A stretch of 64,000 nucleotides of DNA. Source: Odontocerum albicorne. Lineage: Eukaryota > Arthropoda > Insecta > Trichoptera > Odontoceridae. The number at the start of each line of letters is the position of its first letter. Position 1 is the stretch's first letter. This document shows, piece by piece, positions 11,806-19,549 of the stretch. The notes below the pieces were generated by a model. It did not search any database. It saw only the letters and a list, made by a program, of their open reading frames with translations, and was not told the origin of the DNA. The stretch lies in the NCBI GenBank assembly GCA_949825065.1, contig OX463859.1, positions 21,407,847-21,471,846 on the forward strand, given 5' to 3'. Both the position numbers and the translations under genes were made by a program.

Positions 11806-11809
11806 TTAA
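11204..11809. repeat. Tandem duplication of the piggyBac-2 right end (about 303 bp x 2)
   Basis: Copy 1 spans 11204-11505 and copy 2 11506-11809. Both contain GCATGCGCATTCTGAA, GCGCAGACCGAACGACGCAG and TACTGGCGTAA/AACTGGCGTAA, and both end in AGTAAGGGAAGTG followed by TTAA. TTAA also precedes copy 1 (11200-11203), so each unit is bounded by TTAA. Confidence 0.92.
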
Positions 11810-11887
11810 ATGGTAAGAACACGGCGCCAAACTTTTTATCCAAGCACACATCTTTCACCTCTTCCACATTCTTATATCTCATCATGC

Positions 11888-12495
11888 TGTCATGTATCTA
11901 CATGTCTCTGCTGCCATATCTATATAGTCACCGTTCCACTTATCTAGGAACCTATGTCGAATATTATTATCTGTAACAAAACCAATATTAGCTAAATGAT
12001 GTTCAAATAAGTATTGTAAGTTATGTAAACCTATGTCGAATATTATTATCTGTAACAAAACCAATATTAGCTAAATGATGTTCAAATAAGTATTGTAAGT
12101 TATGTAAACCTATGTTCACTAACCAATATTAGCATTCTTACTCGATGTATTTGTTTACCATCTCACTGGCGCTATCTCCACAAATTAAACTGAATGGGAG
12201 AAAGTTGCGCTTATAAATGGACGCCATATCCAAGGCGATACATTATTATTTCAAAAGCCGTGAAGATGTTAACATCATTATTCTTAGAGTCACTACAATG
12301 TAGAGACCATAGCTATCATTATTCTAAAAGCCGTGAAGATGTTAACATCATTATTCTTAGAGTCACTACAATGTAGAGACCATAGCTATCATTATTCTAA
12401 AAACCGCTAAGATATTAACATCATCCTTATTATAATACAAATAAAACTGCACAGTTAAAGTTCTAAAAGTGTTTTCGTTACAAAAGGCCATAACA
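11888..12495 (+). repeat. 5' LTR
   Basis: Starts TGTCATGTATC, ends CCATAACA. A TATA-like TTATAAATGG lies at 12211-12220 and an AATAAA signal at 12440-12445, giving plausible U3, R and U5. Two internal tandem duplications are present: about 79 bp in U3 (CCTATGTCGAATATTATT) and about 71 bp spanning the GCCGTGAAGATGTTAACATC motif. Confidence 0.96.
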
Positions 12496-12505
12496 GAAAA
12501 TAAAT

Positions 12506-12523
12506 TGGTGTCAGAAGCGGGAT
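12506..12523 (+). promoter_or_regulatory. Primer-binding site, probably tRNA-Leu
   Basis: TGGTGTCAGAAGCGGGAT begins 10 nt after the LTR. Its complement ends in CTTCTGACACCA, like the 3' end of animal tRNA-Leu. The tRNA identity is from memory and has not been searched. Confidence 0.7.
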
Positions 12524-12734
12524 ATCCTTTTCGACCTATTGAAATAATTTTCATCGAAAAAGGACCTACGTGAATTCGCGAAACTAACAGCGCGAATTAC
12601 TGGAAATATTATATACTTATATAATCGAAACAAGCCAAGTCGAAACATATTTCGACAAGTGCCGAATATATAAGAATATACGACTGAAAACTCTTCGGAC
12701 CAAGACAGAAGAATTCTACTGTTCAAGTCGTCGC

Positions 12735-12975
12735 TGCAGAGACAAACCTTCAAGATCAAGCCATCGCTGCTGAAGACAAACCTTCAAGATCAAGCCATCG
12801 CTGCTGAAGACAACCCTCTGAGATTCAGCCACCTCTGAAGAAGAAACCTTCTAGATCAAGTCATCGCTGCGGAAGAAACCCCTCCGAGATTCAGCTACCT
12901 CTGAAGAAGAAACCTTCTAGATCAAGTCATCGCTGCGGAAGAAACCCCTCCGAGATCCAGCCACCTCTGAAGAAG
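12735..12975 (+). repeat. Leader tandem repeats of the LTR element
   Basis: Alternating modules with CAAGTCATCGCTGC and GAGATTCAGCCACCTCTG repeat with periods near 36 and 72 bp in the untranslated leader before gag. No long frame runs through them. Confidence 0.85.
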
Positions 12976-13259
12976 GCCCCATTCGTCAAGCGTCCCTACG
13001 AGACAAGAGTTCCAGCAGAAGTTCCAGTGCCTCAACGAAATCATGTCAAGAATTTTAATTGTGTAAGTTTTATCTTTAAAAAAAATATTGTTATAATTTT
13101 CCTGTTAGGGTAGATACCTAATGTTTTAACATCTTAAAACTTCGAAATTCACTCTACTAACTCTTAAATGCTTTAGAATCCTTGAAATTTGTTAACCTAA
13201 TTCTACTAAATTCATACTTACATTCTCTATATCTATATACATATTATCTTATATACAAA

Positions 13260-14204
13260 ATGCCACCAAAAATTGAATCAACTTCGTCAGAAGAAGTTTC
13301 ATTAAATTTTCTAATCAAACTCATACACACATTTGACGGTAACACAGACAGATTGCACACTTTTATTAAAAACTGCGACTGCGCATATAACCTTGCAAAA
13401 AATGATCAAAAAGACCTTATTTTTACCTACATTCAGACACAAGTCATAGGAAAGGCCGATTTAATAACATCATGTAGAACACTTAATACATGGCCAGAAT
13501 ATAGATCGTTTTTAATAGAAAATTTCACAGAAAACAAAAGTTTTTCCCAAATATCTCTCGAACTACAATCGTGTACTCAAAATCGCAATGAATCCATCAC
13601 AAGCTTCACACAAAGAGTGGATAAATGTTACAGTGATTTAATCAGAGTAATAAAATCAGAAACAGATAATCCCCTAGAACTCATGGGTAAAAACGCTATG
13701 ATAAAACAGATGGTCCTCCACCAATTTCTAATCGGTGTCGGTTCCATTTATTCTTCTGTGATTCGTGGACAAAATCCTAAATCTTTTGAAGAAGCTTCTT
13801 ACTTTGCACTTAACGAAGAAAAACTAATCCAATATAAAAATCCTAAGTTTCCCGTTACTCACAATACGAATACGAATAATAATCAAAAAACATCCTGTAC
13901 TTATTGTAAGAAAACCGGTCATAATTCGTATAATTGTTTTAAAAATCCACGAAATAATCCAAAATTTATAAATCATTTTAATACAGATAATAGACAAACA
14001 CCTAAAACCAACGAACATATAATAAAAACTTGCAATTACTGCAAAAAGAAAGGCCACGTTATATCAGAATGTCGCAAACGCGCTTATAATAATAATAAGA
14101 ATAATAACGTAGCGAACTCTTCGAAATCTTTAAACTCCAATCATTCCGAACCGTCTGTCCTAGTTCGGAATGTAAATTTCATCAAGGCAGAATATTCCAT
14201 GTAG
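13260..14204 (+). CDS. gag: Gag of the LTR element
   Basis: The start is the ATG at 13260 (MPPKIESTSSEE), better than the upstream in-frame start at 13182, because leader sequence lies before it and the preceding AT-rich stretch does not look like Gag. About 314 aa. It has a helical Gag core (residues 20-200), then two CCHC zinc knuckles, CTYCKKTGHNSYNC and CNYCKKKGHVISEC, which bind RNA in related elements. The C-terminus is Asn/Lys-rich. Gag forms the virus-like particle. The frame is open throughout, so this protein could be made. Pol follows in the -1 frame and overlaps the last codons. Confidence 0.93.
   Translation: MPPKIESTSSEEVSLNFLIKLIHTFDGNTDRLHTFIKNCDCAYNLAKNDQKDLIFTYIQTQVIGKADLITSCRTLNTWPEYRSFLIENFTENKSFSQISLELQSCTQNRNESITSFTQRVDKCYSDLIRVIKSETDNPLELMGKNAMIKQMVLHQFLIGVGSIYSSVIRGQNPKSFEEASYFALNEEKLIQYKNPKFPVTHNTNTNNNQKTSCTYCKKTGHNSYNCFKNPRNNPKFINHFNTDNRQTPKTNEHIIKTCNYCKKKGHVISECRKRAYNNNKNNNVANSSKSLNSNHSEPSVLVRNVNFIKAEYSM
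14174..14180 (+). promoter_or_regulatory. Candidate -1 ribosomal frameshift site
   Basis: AAATTTC in the gag reading frame (A AAT TTC) fits the X XXY YYZ slippery pattern. It lies 22 nt before the gag stop, and the -1 frame runs open from here into the protease. No strong downstream stem is obvious by eye. Confidence 0.6.
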
Positions 14205-16105
14205 CTCACTCTGCTCCCTATATTCAAACTTTGTGTCCAAACTCTATTAACTCTAATACATACTTAAATCTAATGTTGGACACCGGTGCCGATATCTCAT
14301 TAATAAAACTCTCGTCCATTCAAGGAGACGTCCCTGTCGACGAAAGTAATATTGTATATCTTAAAGGTGTTAATAACTCACCAGATGAAAATCGAACTCT
14401 AGGCATCGTCAAACTCGAATTATGCTTCAATGGAAAGAAGTATAATCACAATTTTCACATAACACATCCAAACACCAACATTCCTTTCGATGGTCTACTT
14501 GGTGACGACTTTTTGCGTCGAATACGAGCAAAAATTAATTATAATACTAACTCTCTAGAATTCCATGGTCAATACATCCCTATGTATCATAAAATCGACA
14601 TGCATAACCCTAGCTCTAATTCGAATAATAAATCTAGCTCAAATTCTATATCAAATTCTAAATCGGTACATAATTTTAAAACAAAATCAAGTACCAAATC
14701 GAGCTCAAATTCTATATCAAATTCTAAATCGGTACATAATTCTAAAACAAAATCAAGTACTAAATCTAGCTCAAATTCTATATCAAATTCTAAATCGGTA
14801 CATAATTTTAAAACAAAATCAAGTACCAAATCGAGCTCAAATTCTATATCAAATTCTAAATCGGTACATAATTCTAAAACAAAATCAAGTACCAAATCGA
14901 GCTCAACTGTATTTATTATCCAGCCTCGCACAGAAACTCTAGTCGAATTTTTCGTGCAAAATCCTGAAATAAAAGAAGGTCTTGTACCCGAAATAGAAAT
15001 ACTTACGGGTGTATATTTATCTAAATCTATAACTAAGGTCAATTCAAATTCACGAGCCTTAACTACTATATTAAATACAACAGAAAAACCAATTCGTATC
15101 GAGGAAATGAGTTTAACCCTCGAACCATTCGATGAATCAAATTCTAGAATCCTAAATCAAGACTATGTGTCAAAAGAAAAGAAAATATTTAATGTTGTAT
15201 CAAATTCTTTTAATAACAACTCAGATCGCGAAAGCAAAATCCTAAGTTCAGTGCGATTAGAACATTTGAACAAAGAAGAGAAACATTCCATGTTAGCTCT
15301 TATCAAAGAATATAATGACTTATTCTATATAGAAAATGATGAACTAACTTCGACACCTTCAGTCGAACACGAAATCCATACGAGCTCTAATGTCCCCATT
15401 TTCACTAAATCATATAGATATCCTGAAGTACATAAAAATGAAGTCAATATGCAAATTAAAAAAATGTTAGACCAAAAAATAATTAGAGAATCCAATTCAC
15501 CATGGTCATCTCCTCTCTGGGTTGTTCCAAAGAAGAGAGATGCTAGTGGAAAAATTAAATGGCGTGTGGTTATCGATTACCGAAAATTAAACGATATCAC
15601 AGTCGGTGACGCTTACCCACTTCCAAATATCTCCGAAATCTTAGACCAATTAGGTCACTCCAATTATTTTACTACACTTGACCTCGCTTCTGGTTTTCAC
15701 CAAATCAAAATGAATAAAAAAGACAGTGATAAGACTGCCTTCTCAACCCCTCTAGGTCACTTCCAGTTCCAAAGAATGCCCTTTGGATTAAAAAATAGTC
15801 CAGCTACATTCCAGAGACTTCTAAACTCTGTTCTCTCTGGACTCCAAGGAATTAAGTGCTTCGTATATCTTGACGATATCGTAATTTATGCAGATAACAT
15901 TCAAAACCATACTATCAAACTAAAAGAAATTTTTAACCGATTACGAAACCACAATCTCAAATTACAACCTGATAAATGTGAATTTATGAGAAACGAAGTA
16001 GCTTATCTAGGTCATGTCATTTCAAAAGAAGGTATAAAACCTAATCCCGACAAAATATCTGTAATAGAAGATTATCCAATCCCAAAAAATACCAAATATA
16101 ATTAA
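14177..16105 (+). CDS. pol: Pol part 1: protease and reverse transcriptase (truncated)
   Basis: Expressed presumably by -1 frameshifting from gag. The aspartic protease motif LMLDTGADISLI lies near 14272-14307. A 22-residue repeat region follows (14630-14893), then reverse transcriptase with WRVVIDYRKLND, LDLASGFHQI, MPFGLKNSPATFQ and the catalytic FVYLDDIVIYA (near 15865). The frame stops at 16103-16105, just after YPIPKNTK, which in related elements leads into the connection and RNase H region. Instead the DNA passes straight to the integrase zinc-binding domain in another frame. So the tether and RNase H (over 1 kb in relatives) have been deleted. This Pol is not functional by itself. Confidence 0.93.
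   Translation, partial: FHQGRIFHVAHSAPYIQTLCPNSINSNTYLNLMLDTGADISLIKLSSIQGDVPVDESNIVYLKGVNNSPDENRTLGIVKLELCFNGKKYNHNFHITHPNTNIPFDGLLGDDFLRRIRAKINYNTNSLEFHGQYIPMYHKIDMHNPSSNSNNKSSSNSISNSKSVHNFKTKSSTKSSSNSISNSKSVHNSKTKSSTKSSSNSISNSKSVHNFKTKSSTKSSSNSISNSKSVHNSKTKSSTKSSSTVFIIQPRTETLVEFFVQNPEIKEGLVPEIEILTGVYLSKSITKVNSNSRALTTILNTTEKPIRIEEMSLTLEPFDESNSRILNQDYVSKEKKIFNVVSNSFNNNSDRESKILSSVRLEHLNKEEKHSMLALIKEYNDLFYIENDELTSTPSVEHEIHTSSNVPIFTKSYRYPEVHKNEVNMQIKKMLDQKIIRESNSPWSSPLWVVPKKRDASGKIKWRVVIDYRKLNDITVGDAYPLPNISEILDQLGHSNYFTTLDLASGFHQIKMNKKDSDKTAFSTPLGHFQFQRMPFGLKNSPATFQRLLNSVLSGLQGIKCFVYLDDIVIYADNIQNHTIKLKEIFNRLRNHNLKLQPDKCEFMRNEVAYLGHVISKEGIKPNPDKISVIEDYPIPKNTKYN
14630..14893 (+). repeat. 66-bp in-frame repeat x4 inside pol
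   Basis: Four copies of a 22-residue Ser/Asn/Lys-rich unit (KSSSNSISNSKSVHN core) lie between protease and RT. Copies alternate between F and S after VHN, so the higher-order unit is 132 bp. The period is a multiple of three and keeps the frame open. Confidence 0.95.
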
Positions 16106-17141
16106 AGAAAATCACGTTTTTCCTCATTCAGGACATTCCGGATTCCATAGAACTTATCGCCGTATTAAAGAAAGATACTCATGGAATAAAATGAAATCCG
16201 ATATCAGAACTTATATCAAATCATGTGAATCGTGCCAAAGAAATAAAATCTCTAGACAACGTAACATACAACCAATGGAAATAACCACTACATCGGATCT
16301 ACCTTTTGATAAAATTTCTCTAGACATAGTAGGTCCATTACCATTGACAGAAAATGGTAATAAATATATTCTGACGTTACAAGATGATCTTAGTAAATTC
16401 TCGCAAGCTTTTCCTATTCCTAATCATGAAGCTACCACGATAGCTGATCAACTTGTAAATAACTTCATATGTAAGTTCGGAATACCTAAGAAAATACTTA
16501 CCGATCAAGGTAAAGACTTTACATCTTCCATTTTGAAAGAAACAGCTAAACTATTTAAAATCAAACAAATACAAACAACCTCTTATCATCCTCAGTCGAA
16601 CGGTGCCTTAGAAAGAAGCCACGCTACTTTAGCAGACTATCTTAAACACTATATATCTGATAAACAAACTGACTGGGATATATGGTTAAACTTTGCCATG
16701 TTCTCATATAACACAACTCCACATACGTCTACTAAGTATAGTCCTCATGAATTAATATTTGGTCATAAACCTGAATTACCTACTTCTATGACTAAAGAGA
16801 CTGAATTTAAATATACATACGATACTTACATCGATCAATTACAGCTCAAACTAAATCAATCTTACAAAATCGCTAGGAATAACCTTATAAATCAAAAATT
16901 TAAATCAAAAGAAAACTATGATAAAAAAGCAAAAAATAACATAAATTATGGAATAAACGATAAAGTTTATCTTAAAAACGAAATCACAAAATTACACCAC
17001 TCGAAGAAACTATCTTCAAATTACACAGGTCCTTATAAAATATGTGAAATTAATTCACCTGTGAATTATACAATTTTAATAAAAAATAAAAAAGTGAAAG
17101 TTCATGCTAATAGACTAAAGAAAGCCTTTGTTCCAGGTTAA
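16098..17141 (+). pseudogene. Pol part 2: integrase, cut off from RT by a deletion
   Basis: The frame holds the H2C2 zinc domain (HSGHSGFHRT then CESC), and the D,D35E catalytic core: LDIVGPL, LTDQGKDF and SNGALERSH, with exactly 35 residues between the second D and the E. The C-terminal domain ends VHANRLKKAFVPG. The sequence is uninterrupted to 17141. It is in a different frame from the upstream RT and lacks its own clear start, because the RNase H deletion ended at about 16100. The domain itself looks intact. Confidence 0.93.
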
Positions 17142-17146
17142 TATGC

Positions 17147-18327
17147 CTGATTTAAAAAGAGCCTTCACACACAACTCGCATCATACAAACTTTAATTTGA
17201 CACAAATCTCTACATCCTCCAGACTCTATTACTAAAACAACAAACACAAATAGTCAAAAGTACTATTTCAAATTTTAATAATACCCTTTCTAATTTAAAC
17301 AAAAACGAAGAAATATTTAATCAAAATTTCAATCAATTACAAAAGTACTCTTCTAACCTAAATAAACATATATTTAACATACAAGTCAAAATTGATATCG
17401 ACAAACATCTAGCATTGTTGACATTACTAACAACAGATATGCAAAATAAATATTCAACACTAATCGACACAATTCTATTCGTTAAATCAAATATACCTCA
17501 TCCATTTGTTATCACTCCGAATCAATTAGTAACATAACTAACAAAATCAATACAATATCTTCCAGGTCCAACATCTTTTCCTGTACCCATAAACTTAAGA
17601 AAATGTACATCAATTATTGTCATTAATTAAGATAAAATGTAATTTTCTAAATATAAGAATAATATTTGTTATCTCTATACCATTAACTAATCATGTAAGT
17701 TACAATTTATAAACCAATATCTTTGCCAATTAAACAAATCAAATCAATGAAATCTGGCATAAATTAACTAACAAAAATCAATGGATCTTTGTCCTTAATA
17801 AACCTACTATGGTTACAATTAAATGTAATATGACAGATCCTACAGACATATTATTAGATAAATTAGGAATTATATCACTCTCTAATAGTTGTAAGATTTA
17901 TACAAGTCCAACTATAACTTACTCTGTATTAGATAATAAGATCGAATTTTAAAACATGTTTTTGTCAAAATCTATTTTACCTAATTCTAACTTACTATAA
18001 GATAATTGTTGTAAATATGATAATAAAACAACCCTTCTACCTCTTCCAAATATCCAACCGAAAATGTATAATTTGAACAAAGACGACTTAAATTTAGCAA
18101 GTCGTAAATTGGATAAAATTTACGATGATATTAATCAACACAGCAGCACAATTAAAACTATTATAAATAATTCATATGTTTCATATACATTTATGAGCAT
18201 AATCAATTTAGTTGTCTTATATGTATTCTATAAACTATATCAATATTATATGTCAAAAAGAACCAATTCGAGCAACTATTGTAGACGTTGCTGCAGTAAC
18301 ATAATCAATTGTTTTAATGTATGTTAA
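17147..18327 (+). pseudogene. Degenerate env (errantivirus envelope-like)
   Basis: After integrase, several frame pieces resemble the env gene of insect errantiviruses, whose products are membrane fusion proteins. An N-terminal part near 17230-17540 is coiled-coil-like and asparagine-rich, ending with a TPNQLV-type motif. A C-terminal open piece (18064-18327, 87 codons) has one strong hydrophobic segment (SIINLVVLYVFYKLYQYY) and a short cytoplasmic tail. Stops and frameshifts lie between these parts, and the first half of a full env appears missing. It cannot encode a complete envelope. Assignment is by order in the element and by weak motif resemblance. Confidence 0.7.
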
Positions 18328-18439
18328 GTGCCTAATATTAATGAAGTGGATATTGAAATCCCTATCAATCAAACTCCTAGAAGGCATTCAAGACTCACAA
18401 ATACGGTATGCTGATAAGTCGAGGACGACTCTTATCATT

Positions 18440-18450
18440 AAGGGGGGAGG
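18440..18450 (+). promoter_or_regulatory. Polypurine tract
   Basis: AAGGGGGGAGG directly precedes the 3' LTR, the usual plus-strand primer site. Confidence 0.9.
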
Positions 18451-19058
18451 TGTCATGTATCTACATGTCTCTGCTGCCATATCTATATAGTCACCGTTCC
18501 ACTTATCTAGGAACCTATGTCGAATATTATTATCTGTAACAAAACCAATATTAGCTAAATGATGTTCAAATAAGTATTGTAAGTTATGTAAACCTATGTC
18601 GAATATTATTATCTGTAACAAAACCAATATTAGCTAAATGATGTTCAAATAAGTATTGTAAGTTATGTAAACCTATGTTCACTAACCAATATTAGCATTC
18701 TTACTCGATGTATTTGTTTACCATCTCACTGGCGCTATCTCCACAAATTAAACTGAATGGGAGAAAGTTGCGCTTATAAATGGACGCCATATCCAAGGCG
18801 ATACATTATTATTTCAAAAGCCGTGAAGATGTTAACATCATTATTCTTAGAGTCACTACAATGTAGAGACCATAGCTATCATTATTCTAAAAGCCGTGAA
18901 GATGTTAACATCATTATTCTTAGAGTCACTACAATGTAGAGACCATAGCTATCATTATTCTAAAAACCGCTAAGATATTAACATCATCCTTATTATAATA
19001 CAAATAAAACTGCACAGTTAAAGTTCTAAAAGTGTTTTCGTTACAAAAGGCCATAACA
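18451..19058 (+). repeat. 3' LTR
   Basis: Same 608 bp length as the 5' LTR and no difference seen on reading. It carries the same internal tandem duplications, which therefore predate this insertion. Followed by the ATGC target duplication. Confidence 0.96.
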
Positions 19059-19189
19059 ATGCACAATCCTCTAATATTCGCAATTCTCACTTTAACTTTC
19101 AAAATTAATTCATAACCACTTCATACAGCCACGTTTTGTTAAGTTTATCTCTTCTACGCACACCTTACATTTTTGATTCACAGTTGATA

Positions 19190-19402
19190 TATCAAATGAT
19201 ATTTTGTATTGTATTGTTGTGTACAGTACAACCTGTCAAATTTATTGCATTCTTTTTTAACTAACCTCAAAAATGTTAAACAATTCTGAAGTGAAAACCA
19301 GACTGCAATCCTCTTAAAAAAGCTGGGTATAAATGAAAATTGAACCCACGAACCCCAGGGTGGAAGACAGGTATCTTATCAACTAGGTCACGAAGGTTAT
19401 CA
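19190..19402 (-). repeat. SINE-A copy
   Basis: The minus strand begins with a tRNA-like head (CGTGACCTAGTTGATAAGA, then GTGGGTTCAATTTTCA) and continues into a body with ATTGCAGTCTGGTTTTCA and a tail with GACAGGTTGTACTGTACAC. It lies just upstream of ARL3 exon 19550. Confidence 0.8.
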
Positions 19403-19549
19403 TGATTTAGATTTTATAAGTGAAAACTGGTGTATTATGTTGTAAATTGTGGCACAGGTATATTAATATTATTCCTTTAATCAAGGGTAAATTGAATTCA
19501 GTGAAAAAACTTTATATCTATCATCAAACATTTTTACTTATCTTTTCAG

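Larger units (their letters stand above)
11888..19058 (+). mobile_element. Ty3/gypsy errantivirus-like LTR retrotransposon
   Basis: Two 608-bp LTRs (11888-12495 and 18451-19058) that look identical on reading flank gag, a protease-RT frame, an integrase frame and an env remnant. The element starts TG and ends CA, with a 4-bp duplication ATGC at 11884-11887 and 19059-19062. A primer-binding site and a polypurine tract are in place. Identical LTRs mean a recent insertion, but the RNase H region is missing and env is broken, so this copy could move only with helper proteins. Confidence 0.97.

Noticed and set aside
11806..11820. ATG-GTAAGA at the piggyBac-2 end as ARL3 exon 1
   Set aside because: Directly abuts a transposon end and has no 5' UTR-like sequence; the 8175 site is preferred, though neither is proven.
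14587..15042. Minus-strand 151-codon frame and plus-strand 125-codon frame over the pol repeat
   Set aside because: Shadows of the 66-bp repeat: low-complexity translations opposite or beside the real pol frame.
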